From Coriolopsis trogii (Eukaryota > Basidiomycota > Agaricomycetes > Polyporales > Polyporaceae), in NCBI GenBank assembly GCA_020543525.1, contig JAHYIO010000039.1, forward strand, positions 496,001 to 560,000: DNA of 64,000 nucleotides, read 5' to 3'. Both the position numbers and the translations under genes were made by a program. Of the stretch, positions 23,260 through 32,504 are shown piece by piece. The notes beneath the pieces are model-generated. The model was not told the DNA's origin. It was given only the letters and a program-made list of their open reading frames with translations, and ran no database searches. Positions within the stretch are counted from its first letter, which is position 1. Each line of letters begins with the position of its first letter.

Positions 23260-23885
23260 TAGGCAGTCTCGGTGCGACCAACGCCGGGCTCTTCAACATC
23301 TCCGGGCGTGGGTCCCCTGACATTGCCGCACCTGCGACGAACGTGCTAATCGTCCAAGACGGCACGTTCCAGGTGAGCGTGGGCACGAGCGCGTCGTGCC
23401 CAATCGTCACCAGAGTTGTTGCCCTGCTGAACAACGCAAGGCTGAATGCGGGGATCCGCTGGGATTTGTCAATGCGCTGCTGTACAGTGCACAGGGAGCG
23501 GGTGCATTGAACGATGTCACTGCTGGGAGCAACCCGGGGTGTGGGCCGGTTGGGTTCCCTGCGCTTACAAGTCTTTTGCTAATCGGCGCTGTTCTCTGGA
23601 TCGTGGCACTGATACTGGGCTCCGGACGATAGGTCACTGGTCTTGGGAGTCCGAATTATCCTGCGCTCCTCGAGCTTGTGGGACGTACTACCTGATCCAC
23701 AGTATGAATTATTGTGCCAGACCTACCCGTCACGTACTTGAATGTCGGAACGCTCAGTCTGAGATTGATCTACAAGACTCCGCATATAAATCCAACGGAT
23801 ACACCACTAGTGCTCTTCACCAGTTACAACGCATCAAAAACGGTGGTCGATGAGGCAACCGCTCTGCTCTTTGTGTTATTGCCGC
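23260..23885 (+). pseudogene. Scrambled remnant of a third sedolisin gene
   Basis: 23264 onward encodes the C-terminal part of the S53 catalytic domain (LGATNAGLFNISGRGSPDIA, VGTSASCP with the catalytic Ser, VVALLNNARLNAG). A small deletion near 23455 shifts the frame before LGFVNALLYSAQGAGALND, and the last exon (VTGLGSPNYPALLELV) is still recognisable near 23633-23680. Immediately downstream, 23711-23885, lies a more N-terminal segment (LPVTYLNVG ... LVLFTSYNASKTVVDEATAL) that in intact copies precedes the Ser motif. Signal peptide, pro-domain and the Glu/Asp and oxyanion Asp exons are missing. Order inversion, frameshift and missing exons mark it as dead. It is convergent with the small-protein gene at 24203-24688. 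Confidence 0.8.
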
Positions 23886-23939
23886 CAGAGTTGGGTGATC
23901 CCAGTCGCCAGAAGTTCACCTCTTCCCTTTCAATCGATT

Positions 23940-24202
23940 CATGATACTGACAAAGATCCAGTTGATGACATGCTATGATACAAAATGCTTATAGATATGA
24001 AGAGGATAGCAGCGTGAACTGAAATGCAGAACGTTAGCGACAGTCAGTGGAGCAAAATAGGAGATGCGACGCACGCGATCGAAGCTGGGATGAAGGACTA
24101 GCTACAAGGATGGTGCATAGTGCCTCGATGGAGGACAACCTCGTAAACCAGGATAACGCATCGTAAGCTTGAAAATCGCAAAGGGTCAACAATCCTGACG
24201 CA
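23940..24202. repeat. Duplicated 3' flank of small-protein copy 4
   Basis: Homologous to 18590-18831, the corresponding flank of copy 3, with several shared blocks of 12-20 nt interrupted by small indels. It extends the duplicated unit beyond the coding frame. Confidence 0.6.
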
Positions 24203-24688
24203 TTATTCCTCCACATCCACCTGATGCCACTTCGCTCCCTGACGTTTGATACCGAGGAACTTCTTTATAGCTTTGACATCCTCTGGGGTGATGGGTGCGT
24301 GGAAGCAAGATCGCGAGCTGTCGTCTCTAAACACGAACAGGAATTCCTGCTTGACCGAGTCCAGCACGATGAGATGGCGCGGCAGGTAAGGGATGTGACG
24401 GAATTCGCTGTATATGATATCGGGGAGTGTGAAGATGGTGGGTAGTTTCATCTCTGCAAGCTCTCTCTGCTTCTCCTTTGGCGACATTGCTGCCACCTTG
24501 TCAGCGCCTTCAATGTCTACAAGGAGGATATTGGACCATTTCGCGATGCAGTCGTCGTCCAAAATGACCCCGAATGCGTGTTTGGGATGGGGACCCTGAA
24601 CTACCCTAGGCCTTTTGGTCACCCGGCGAGTATAGCGAACTTGAGGCGGTAAGGAGACTGAGGTGGCAGCAGAAGCGGACGTCGACAT
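24203..24688 (-). CDS. Small-protein family, copy 4 (intact, unknown function)
   Basis: An intronless frame of 161 codons plus stop from the ATG at 24688 (MSTSASAATSVSLPPQVRYT). Another in-frame ATG at 24751 would add 21 residues; I chose 24688 by analogy with copy 3. It keeps all family motifs: RRVTKRPRVVQGPHPKHAFG, VILDDDCIAKW, VAAMSPKEKQRELAEMKLPT, YSEFRHIPYLPRHLIVLD, FLFVFRDDSSRSCFHAPIT and FLGIKRQGAKWHQV. Conservation of the protein between copies 3 and 4 while non-coding flanks carry indels suggests that the protein has been under selection. Function unknown; no signal peptide or membrane segment. It lies tail-to-tail with the sedolisin remnant. Confidence 0.65.
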   Translation of the reverse strand: MSTSASAATSVSLPPQVRYTRRVTKRPRVVQGPHPKHAFGVILDDDCIAKWSNILLVDIEGADKVAAMSPKEKQRELAEMKLPTIFTLPDIIYSEFRHIPYLPRHLIVLDSVKQEFLFVFRDDSSRSCFHAPITPEDVKAIKKFLGIKRQGAKWHQVDVEE

Positions 24689-24813
24689 TGAGGTCAAGGT
24701 GGCGCAGGGATAGAAGTGGATGGCGAGAGACGCAGTCAAGCTGGTTAGCATTAAATGGCGTTCGAAGCCCAAGTTCAACCAAGTCGCTTATGCAATGTTT
24801 TCCCATACGTTGT

Positions 24814-25131
24814 TCAGATCTCAGATCCCATCACGTCATTGCCACTCATTGTTATTGACCCAGTGTCCTGCACATCAACCAGGTACTCGCCAAACTCGCA
24901 GTCGCGCACCGTAGCATGGACGCTGTGAAAGTGTTCCGGGCACACACCGTTAACCAAACTGACCTCTGCTCCATTAACGCGAAGGCGCTCCTCACACTCC
25001 TTCAGCTTTCTCGAGACGTGTTTGACTTGTGCTTTCAACGAGTCGGACGCGATCTCCCCCGCTTGCTCCTTCAGCAGGTCTTCGTACACTTGCAAGCGTG
25101 TCGTCTTCTCGTCGTCGGACTCAGACGGCAT
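24814..25131 (-). CDS. Short charged protein of unknown function
   Basis: A frame of 105 codons plus stop starting MPSESDDEKTTRLQVYEDLL. The first 60 residues are rich in Glu, Lys and Leu with a heptad-like pattern (KEQAGEIASDSLKAQVKHVS), suggesting a coiled coil; the second half (GVCPEHFHSVHATVRDCEFG) has no motif I recognise. The frame stays open upstream of the chosen ATG. It could be a real small gene, an exon of a larger one or chance; the opposite strand also has partly open frames. Confidence 0.4.
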   Translation of the reverse strand: MPSESDDEKTTRLQVYEDLLKEQAGEIASDSLKAQVKHVSRKLKECEERLRVNGAEVSLVNGVCPEHFHSVHATVRDCEFGEYLVDVQDTGSITMSGNDVMGSEI

Positions 25132-25645
25132 GACCAAGCATACCAGAACAAGAGGTTGTAGTTCAGTAATGGAACCACTCGCAGGAAAGTCGACGTTCAA
25201 GTAAGAATTCAAGATGGTTCCTCTGTCGTCTATCGGCGCTTGGTTACATCCGCGCGGTCCTTCCAGTGACCTCCGTCTTCTTCACCCTACGTCGACTCTG
25301 CAGGGAATAGCAGCTGACGCATTGTTTTGTTCAGGAAGGTCACTGGCCGCGCCGATAACGCAAAGGTACGCAAGGGAACGATCGTGGATGGCATCATATG
25401 GTCGCACACATAGAAACATACACATGTTAACAGCTAGAGTCTGTGATGATTCATGCCACAGACGGAGAGCGCAGGGTGCTGATTCGGCAGGAACATCATG
25501 TGCTCAATGGTTAGGATACAGACGGAGAATCGCGCTGCCAGAGGGAGTGGACTATTTCAGGCCCCCATTTCTGGCGCGCCACGAGCTAGCACCGAGGCCG
25601 AATTAGCGAGAGCATCTCAAGAACGGCGGCCTTTACTCACTATGG
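25132..25645. other. Spacer without recognised gene
   Basis: The frame 25214-25606 plus shows no family motif or intron-bounded coding character. This segment should include the 3' end region of the HAD-fold gene and the promoter of the short gene at 24814-25131. Confidence 0.4.
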
Positions 25646-26656
25646 CTATGGGTCTTGCTCGACGATCTGCTCAGTCGCGCCTGCTCCGGGTATGAGGTGG
25701 AGCAGTGTGTCTATGCTGACGTAGAAGCCCATACCAAACATCCAACGAAGCAATTGATGCAACTTGAGATCCTGGGCATGAGTACGGAAGATCCATGAAA
25801 GCGTATTCGGAGCAGAAGCTCTGGATGCAACAGTGAGAAACCGAGATGGCAGGAGCGACGGAAGGACGACATACGCGACAGCGGGCGGCGCAGTCAGATC
25901 TGGCAGAAGCCTGCCCAGTTCCCTTGACAGATCTTCCGCACCAGCGAACACAATGCCGGTCATCCCGAGGACTCTTGCTGCGCTGACGTTCTTCAGCTTG
26001 TCGTCAACGAACACCGTCCGGCGAGGGTCTATCCCACCAGCGGACACGACGTGCTCGTAGAACGCAGCGTCAGGTTTCCGCTGGCCTGCCGCAGCAGAAA
26101 TAAAGATGCGGTCGAACAGGTCCCAGTCCTCCCGCCTCCCGATCTTCCTCAGATACTCCCAGTCCGGCCGGGAGATGTTCGACATCGCGAAGACCCTGAC
26201 GTCCCCACGCGCCCTGAGAGTCCGCAGAAGGCCGAGCATGGCGGGGTCGAAGCGCATCGACGCGCGAGCGTGGGCCGCGAACGAGACGAGGTCGTCGACG
26301 GACACGGCGAACGCAGACGCGACAGCAGCGTAGCACTCGCACTCCGCCAGCTTCCCGCGCTCGTACTCGGCCCAGATCGGCGACGTCATGATCGCGCGCA
26401 CGGTCTCCCGCGGGATCGGGCTGAGCGGATCCGCGGTCCAGTTGAAGACGACATCCCCAAGATCAAAGATGATGGCCTGTGGCTGGCGGGAATAGGACTG
26501 CTCCGAGGACGAGGAGGAGGACGCTGCGAGGGGGATGGGGGAGGCGAGCATGACTGAGCGGCCGTGGGAGGTGGGGCACCATCGGGCGAGGTTCTTCAAC
26601 CTGTCGTCCGGTGAAGAAGGGGCCAAAGAAGCACCGTGGCATGTGCGCTGAACCAT
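25646..26656 (-). CDS. HAD-superfamily (haloacid dehalogenase-like) protein
   Basis: A Rossmann-like HAD fold with all four motifs visible: I, AIIFDLGDVVFNW (the catalytic DxD position reads D-L-G, with a further Asp); II, VFAMSNISRPDW; III, GQRKPDAAFYEHV; IV, TVFVDDKLKNVSAARVLG. The cap region lies between motifs I and II (SPIWAEYERGKLAECECYAA). The motif-I variant FDLGDV and the DDK(L/E)NV motif IV occur in fungal HAD-like enzymes, including the AstC-type terpene cyclases, so a phosphatase or a cyclase role are both possible. The C-terminal 80 residues after LPDLTAPP do not match the family as I know it and may reflect an unrecognised intron or frameshift. The frame starts at 26656; MLASPIPLAASSSSSS at 26551 is an alternative start. 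Confidence 0.7.
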   Translation of the reverse strand: MVQRTCHGASLAPSSPDDRLKNLARWCPTSHGRSVMLASPIPLAASSSSSSEQSYSRQPQAIIFDLGDVVFNWTADPLSPIPRETVRAIMTSPIWAEYERGKLAECECYAAVASAFAVSVDDLVSFAAHARASMRFDPAMLGLLRTLRARGDVRVFAMSNISRPDWEYLRKIGRREDWDLFDRIFISAAAGQRKPDAAFYEHVVSAGGIDPRRTVFVDDKLKNVSAARVLGMTGIVFAGAEDLSRELGRLLPDLTAPPAVAYVVLPSLLPSRFLTVASRASAPNTLSWIFRTHAQDLKLHQLLRWMFGMGFYVSIDTLLHLIPGAGATEQIVEQDP

Positions 26657-27944
26657 GTCCGCACAGGCCTTCTTGGGAGACAGCTGATAGCAAGGAACAC
26701 GACGGTGCTTCCCATCGGTCGTGTTCTAGTTCGCCCGTTCGAATAGTCTGGTATCTGAAGGTACCCCACTTGATGCGAGGCGTATGAGCGTCCTCCTAAC
26801 AAGAGCATTGCTCTCATGAAAGTCAGCGAGCGCATGTGAGGTCAGGTCTAGCACTCCCTAGGACGCACTAGTGAATGGCATTGTCCCCTGTTCAATGTCT
26901 CCGCCCGTGAGATATCAGAGGATTATTGGTGATGAATGGTTCTGTGGTTCTCCAGCGCGTCGCCCGTTATGCTGCATTGGTGGAACTTTACCCGTACGCC
27001 CACATCCTGAGCTCGCACGCTCGCGGGAGATCACGTCACTACGAAACCCGTTGTGGCACATCGCACCCAGCGAGACCCATGTCGCGCTCGGTACCCTGTA
27101 CCTGATGAGCGAATATCAGCTATTCAAGCTTTGGGCGGCTGCGCGTCTGACACTGGATGCACGTCTTCATGTACATCGTCGCGAATTCCAGGCTCCACTG
27201 TTCTTGAGGTGCAAGTGCGAGACACGTAACTGAATTTAAGGGGATACACCTGCGCCCGGACCGAAGGGGGTTGCCATCCGAAGTTCGATGCACACAGAAC
27301 GGCCTTCGTGCAGCGGAGATGGCTTGCAACCTGCACGGACAAACGCTTGGTTACGGGACAGTAGTCGGGCATTTCGACAGGTGACAGCGGGACGCTCGAG
27401 TACCCTCGTGCTGTTGCTTGATTGAAGGTGAGCCCTGCATGCCTAGACCGACTCCTCAAAGCAAAGTTTTCAGCATAACAAGCATAGTATGTAAAGATCA
27501 GCGCCGTCAATATCGATGCGAGTGATCACAGCGGCGAAGTGCTACGCACTCCTTTCGTTTCCGACGCTCCATAGGTTGACATACTTTGTAAACGTCGTGT
27601 CTCGGGCATCGTGACCGACATCAATGTCTTGTGGTGCCGTCCAATGCCACTCTGTATAGCCGTTTACACAGGTAACAACATACCATGGTAGGAGAGAAAC
27701 GACCAGGTATTGACGGTAGTCAGCGAGAAGGGACGTTTAGCTCCAACTGTCTGAAACGAACGGCAAGATCAGTGCGACGTGACGTTCACTACTGATTGAC
27801 TAGGCGTCGATTTACAACAACCGTTACCATGTAGTAGACGGTCAACACAACAACAAACGCAACGAGAGATGAGCCAATACTTGCAAAAAAGGGTATTCGA
27901 TGTTTTACACATACTATATCTTCTCTCTGCAGAACTCGCCTTCT
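26657..27944. other. 1.3-kb spacer without recognised gene
   Basis: No motif-bearing frame on either strand. Short frames (26871-27233 plus, 27124-27510 minus) show no homology I recognise. The left part should hold the promoter of the HAD-fold gene. Confidence 0.4.
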
Positions 27945-28604
27945 CTATGGCTCCTTGATCTCCTTGATCTCCCATGGCTTCCTTCTGACTTCGGCCTTTG
28001 ACTCACTTGGTGCCTCCGACTACGCAACAACGTCAGGAAACAGTGCACAACTCACCAGCAAGGCACACCCACACTGAGCACGTTCGGGATGACCTTGTTG
28101 TTGGGAATCTCATCCGTCCTCCCTTGCTCGATGAGCTCCTTCAACTGGGCGAACGTCAAGGTCTTCGGTTCTTCCTGTTCGCGCACCGGGTCGGACGGCA
28201 AGACTACCGAGGCAGGTGAAGAATCTGGGACAGATGGAGATTGGGCACTTCGCGCTTCCCTGGCCTCGTCCACGGTGATGGACGACCCAGTCACGCTTGT
28301 GCGGCATTGGTGGAACTGGGACGGGAACAACTCGCATAAGGCAACGCACCGGTTGAAGTAGAACACTTCTGAGCGCAACAAAAGTTCGCTCCTCTCCTCA
28401 TCCGTCTTTCCTTCGAGCAGACCGCTGCCTAGTATACCAGCCATACCTTGCTTCCACCGCGATCGCCGTGAGTCTGCCCGACCTCGAAGTAGTGTGATGA
28501 ACAAGAAGCACCTGATATTCAGCGTCGGACTCGAACGAGTGCGCTAGAAAGCGTGCAATAGGCGTAGGAGATGCATCCGATAGACTCTGTTCCAAATGTG
28601 ACAT
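27945..28604 (-). CDS. PEX39: PEX39-like peroxisomal protein with KPWE motif
   Basis: Spliced from five exons: MSHLEQSLSDASPTPIARFL, then QGMAGILGSGLLEGKTDEER, RVTGSSITVDEAREARSAQS, the conserved LTFAQLKELIEQGRTDEIPN/NKVIPNVL block and a last exon with RRKPWEIKEIKEP and a stop at 27945. The block TF-x-LKELI-x-G-x2-x-IPxxKxIP plus a C-terminal KPWE is the signature of PEX39 (yeast YJR012C), described as aiding import of PTS2 cargo by Pex7 at peroxisomes; the fungal family was earlier annotated as a Pex14-like KPWE protein. Introns are 50-65 nt and the frames join exactly, which supports the model. About 155 residues. Functional assignment rests on the motif only; expression and localisation are not testable here. 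Confidence 0.75.
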
Positions 28605-28810
28605 GGCTGTAGGGGAGGAGGATGCAACTTCATGCTCTGTTCAGTTTCCTGATTCCCCGGTTCCACGAATTCGAAGAGGGGGCACGTGATAGCGCGCCCG
28701 GCTGCGGACTTGGCGGTGCCGGAAAACTACAATGCAAGAAGCGTAAGTGTTCACAACCATCATCAAACAGTGTAAGAAAGATGATGTCCAGTCGTTAAGT
28801 AGGGTCGTTA

Positions 28811-28854
28811 CAGCTAGATTCATATCGTTAGGCCCATCCGGAAATTGTGTTACA
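28811..28854 (+). repeat. Left 44-bp terminal inverted repeat
   Basis: An exact reverse complement of 30713-30756, preceded by TA. Confidence 0.93.
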
Positions 28855-28960
28855 CACAGCTGACATCGAAATATATTGATCCGAGCCTCGGCATTCCCAA
28901 AAACGGGAGATATGCATCGATATTCGAGATACAAATATAGCGTAGGACGAAGCGATAAAT

Positions 28961-29514
28961 TCACGACAACCACGCGTCGCTGGGGGGCGCCTGGGGCGGC
29001 GTCTCCGGCTTCTCAGGTATCTCGAGGATGACGAAGAACTCGTGATCATCGAGCAGGTCCCCAAGGGGCCACCCGCCATCACGGTTGTAAACCTGAAGAG
29101 CCTCGAGAGGCTCCTGATGGTCGACCGGGAACGAGGAGTCGACCAGGGAGACCGTCCCGGGAGGGGCGTTCGGGTCGAAGAGCTGCCCAGTCAGCCGCAC
29201 ATTCTGCAAGTACGGAATAGGACACGTTGCGAGAATGTTCGCGCCGTGCTCAGCAATAAAAGCCGTATCGATATCCCGAGGACTGAGGTCCGCTGTACAA
29301 GTGGTCAGTGTATGTAGTATGCATGCAATCAGGGAATACGTACGAACGAGCTTGCACAATGCGTGGACCGCACCCGGGTGGGATGACACCAGGCCTACTA
29401 TCTTGACGTCGGAGAACCAGTCCGTCCGCTGTAAGTTTTGCAGGAGCTGAGTGGCGATGTAACGCTTGCGCTCGCTCTTGACGACGCAGAGCTGCGTGAT
29501 CCACGCAACGGTCC
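28961..29514 (-). CDS. GNAT-type N-acetyltransferase fragment inside a transposon
   Basis: After an acceptor at 29515 the frame reads TVAWITQLCVVKSERKRYIA (beta-4/acetyl-CoA loop region of GNAT proteins), then IVGLVSSHPGAVHALCKL, a 50-nt intron, and DIDTAFIAEHGANILATCPI, then FPVDHQEPLEAL and WPLGDLLDDHEFFVILEIP, ending at 28961. These blocks match a fungal GNAT clade of unknown substrate. The N-terminal half of a GNAT protein is absent. Upstream a 14-nt exon at 29617-29630 would splice in frame to the transposase exon ending at 29673, so the fragment could be translated as the C-terminus of a transposase-GNAT chimera. The fragment has no stop or frameshift. It lies wholly between the element's inverted repeats, so it was captured rather than being an interrupted host gene. 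Confidence 0.6.
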
Positions 29515-29672
29515 CTAGATATAGTTGTTAGCAGGACATTTGTGTATACCAAATGAGAAAGTCAAGCGCCACGAGAAGGACATCCTCATCTTCGATCTCG
29601 GTGGAGGGATACTCACCTGACTCCTGGTACCTCCATTTTGCAGCAAACAGATGTTATGAACAAAACACATAC

Positions 29673-30582
29673 CGAGCTTCGATCAACTCACGGACGCCCG
29701 GAACGCGATGAATAGACGCATTGTCCATGACAATGACTGAGTTAGGCTCTGGCCATGGACGCATCTGGTCCAGCAAGCCCTCAATGAACTCGAGGAAGTC
29801 GTCGCCGGTGAAGGCCCGGTCTTGCACGGTAAGATGTAGAATGCCATCGAGAGAGAGCGCGGGAAGGATTGAGTATCTAGTGAGACATTGTAAGCAGACG
29901 GCAGAACTGAACGCGAGAGGACGAACCTAATGCCACGGATAAAAAAATCTCGACGACGCGCTCGTCTACCGCATGGGGCCCAGCCCCAGCGGCGGCGGAG
30001 AGACATACGGTTGAAGTGACTCTCGTCAACGAAGACGAGCTGCTGGGGCTGATACTGCTCACCCACAAGCACCTTGTACACCGCTCTCCGGTGCTCGTTC
30101 CTCTCTAGTGCGGGCCGTGTGATCTTGGAGCGATGTGATGTATGATGGTGCACGATCAGAGGAGAGGGTCTGGAGGTACGTACCATCTTGCGTCTGAAGC
30201 CCCGTCTCTGCAAGGTTCTCCGGATAGTCGTCTTGGAAGCGTGGATGTTGCAAATCTCGAGCAGCCACGTTTGGAGCTCTCCAAACATAGCGTCCGGCTG
30301 CCGTTCAATACAGCCTTCAAGAAACTGGAGGGGATAAGTCGATTAGTTTCCAATGGATTGTAAAGCACGTACACGAGCGTCCAGCCCATCGAGAACCCGA
30401 GGTCTGCCACTGCAGACAGGGACCCTCGCTACCTCGCCCGTCTCCCTGTATGTTTGACGTAGCCGCTTCAAAGACCGTATGCTGATGCCCGTGAGTTTCT
30501 TGATTTCTTTGTCTGGGAGGCGGAGTTGAAGGGACATGCGCAAAGCGAGCTCCTTCAACTCTTTCGAGATGTGCCGGCGCAT
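29673..30582 (-). pseudogene. Truncated DDE_3-type transposase (Tc1/mariner/IS630-like)
   Basis: From the ATG at 30582: a helix-turn-helix region (KEIKKLTGISIRSLKRLRQT, GRPRVLDGLDARFLEGCIER), FGELQTWLLEICNIHASKTT, then the first catalytic Asp in QQLVFVDESHFNRMSLRRRW and the second in NSVIVMDNASIHRVPGVREL. Three introns with GT-AG borders keep the frame open. Coding similarity ends at IEAR (29673) at a GTATGT donor. The expected last part with PPYSPDxNPIE and the third acidic catalytic residue is missing; GNAT-derived exons follow instead. The protein should therefore be inactive as a transposase unless the third residue is supplied elsewhere. Confidence 0.8.
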
Positions 30583-30712
30583 GGAGGACTGATGATCGTG
30601 GATAGAGTGCGAGATGGGACGCTCGCCGCCAGACAGATCTGCAAAGGTACCCCGGGCCCCAGAAAAAAAATATTACATAATAATCGGAGTCTCGGTTAAC
30701 CTACGAGGCTAC

Positions 30713-30756
30713 TGTAACACAATTTCCGGATGGGCCTAACGATATGAATCTAGCTG
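30713..30756 (-). repeat. Right 44-bp terminal inverted repeat
   Basis: An exact reverse complement of 28811-28854, followed by TA at 30757-30758. Confidence 0.93.
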
Positions 30757-30947
30757 TAAGTAGGTATAACGCGGAGTCAAGTGCGGACCTTGATGCGGAA
30801 CTGGAGGATAATTACGTCAGACTCGGAAACGAGCTCTTTTATATGTCGGACGGTTCTGAGTCTGTCACACACGGTACATACCCTCCTCGCCCAAAAGAAG
30901 GGAGTGCTCTGCATCCCACGTCCCCAGCAGATCTTCAACGTAACATC

Positions 30948-32223
30948 ATGGGCAACCTACTTGAACGCCAGCCGTTCAGGACGTTGTATTTCGCTTACTT
31001 CGCGTCCTCTTTCCTCTTTCTCAAACTCCCATTCTGGTCCCTCAAATACGCGCTCGTCCCCTCTACAAGGGCCCGTCGTTCGTGGACGTTGAAGCGAGCG
31101 TTGATTGTGCGCTCCATGCAGGAGCTTTTCTCCTCCAAGGTCAAACCCCGCATGCCCAAGAGGGATCTGACCCGGGAGGTGCCCGAGGCCGAGCTGACGG
31201 ACGCAAAGTTCGTCTGGCTGGATGCCGTCTCGGACGACCTCTTCTGTGGCGAGCTCCGGCGTGCAGCAGAGGTCACTGGAGTGCGCCCAGCGAGGATTCC
31301 CGGATACTGGTTGCTCAAGAAAGGCTCTTCGTGGGAAGGCCCAAAGGCGAAGCCCGGCGAGAAGACAGTCCTGCACTTGCATGGCGGCGCATTCTATGTA
31401 AGTCGCGCCCATTACCTGCACTTCCTGATGGACGTCAGGCCCTGACTAACACTCTCAACCCCTCTATCAGATTGGGAGCGCGCACCCGTCCGACATCACT
31501 GCCAACATCACGCGCGGGCTCCTCGAGCACTCGCAAACAATCTCACGCACTTTCGCTGTCGACTTCCGCCCCAGCACGACAACAGGGCCAGACCCCGAAG
31601 CAAACCCCTTTCCAGCAGCGGTTCTCGATGCGCTGGCCGGGTACAGGTACCTCGTGCAAGACGCCGGCTTCGCGCCCGAGAACATCATCATCGCCGGGGA
31701 TTCGGCGGGGGGCAACCTCGCCCTCGCCCTCATCCGGCACCTCTTCGAGAACGAGCTCCCGGGACTCCCTCCCCCAGGTCACCTCCTCGCCATATCCGCA
31801 TGGCTCGACCTGTGTGGCTCAAGGGACGGGCCCGAGTCGTCCGCGGTGAAGAATGCGCCAACGGACTACTTCCCGCCGCCGAAGAAGGGCGAAATGTTCG
31901 GCCACTTCGCCGTGACGTCCATCCTTGGGTCTCTGGGTCCGGACGCAGGCAAGACGCACCGCTATCTGTCTCCGGTGTCGCTGCACTGCACACCGACCGA
32001 GGGTCTCTTCAAGGGTTTCCCGGAGACGTACATCGCGGCCGGAGGCGCTGAGCGGCTCTTCGACGACTCCAAGGCGCTCGCGGAGAGGATGAGGGCGGAT
32101 GGGGTGAAGGTTGTCGAGGACTACTCGCCGGATGGCGTGCATGACTTTGTGATAATGAAGTGGCATGAGCCGGAGCGGACCGATACGCTGAAGCGCGTCA
32201 GCGAGTGGATCGATACCCTGTAG
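30948..32223 (+). CDS. Alpha/beta-hydrolase fold-3 esterase (HSL family)
   Basis: Catalyses ester hydrolysis; physiological substrate unknown. The start MGNLLERQPFRTLYFAYFAS leads into a hydrophobic stretch (SSFLFLKLPFWSLKYALVPS) that could anchor it to a membrane. Family motifs: oxyanion-hole HLHGGAFY split by one intron (about 31398-31469), nucleophile elbow IIAGDSAGGNLALAL, and the C-terminal acid/His region YIAAGGAERLFDDSKALAER and DGVHDFVIMKWHEPERTDTL. About 400 residues, usual for fungal members of the group. The frame remains open upstream to an ATG at 30744 inside the transposon TIR; I prefer 30948 because the family similarity starts there, but a longer N-terminus is possible. Confidence 0.85.
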
Positions 32224-32504
32224 ACTCATGTTTGACATCGGTTTATTACAGAGATTAGATTCAGTGCGTCCGGCGAGGACGACGATAGGCTAGTGTCTTA
32301 TGACTCGCGACGCCTAGATATTGCTGACGTATTAGTCGTAGCATCCTGGCGGAGGATTGGGTGAAAGAAGAGATGTACCTCGTGAGCTCGGAGCCCCAGC
32401 AACACATATGAAGGGTCTACTCACTGCGTTTCACCTCCCTACAATCTTCATATCCAGAAGATGTCCAGTGGGCACCGGGTGACTAAAATGGATACATATG
32501 CAGC

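Larger units (their letters stand above)
28811..30756 (-). mobile_element. Tc1/mariner-like element with captured GNAT fragment
   Basis: Perfect 44-bp terminal inverted repeats (beginning CAGCTAGATTCATATCGTTA) at 28811-28854 and 30713-30756, flanked by TA on both sides (28809-28810 and 30757-30758), delimit a 1946-bp element. On its minus strand lie the 5' two thirds of a transposase (29673-30582) and, downstream, a GNAT acetyltransferase fragment (28961-29514) where the last transposase exon is expected. The element is probably non-autonomous and has acquired host sequence. It sits between the PEX39-like gene and the esterase gene, 191 bp upstream of the latter's likely ATG. Confidence 0.88.

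Noticed and set aside
24751..24778. Longer N-terminus for small-protein copy 4
   Set aside because: The extension begins at TTG and has no counterpart in the other copies; the ATG at 24688 aligns with the start of copy 3.
28961..29640. A host GNAT gene interrupted by transposon insertion
   Set aside because: Both GNAT exons and the transposase lie inside the same pair of perfect inverted repeats, and no GNAT N-terminal exon was found outside the right repeat; capture within the element fits better.
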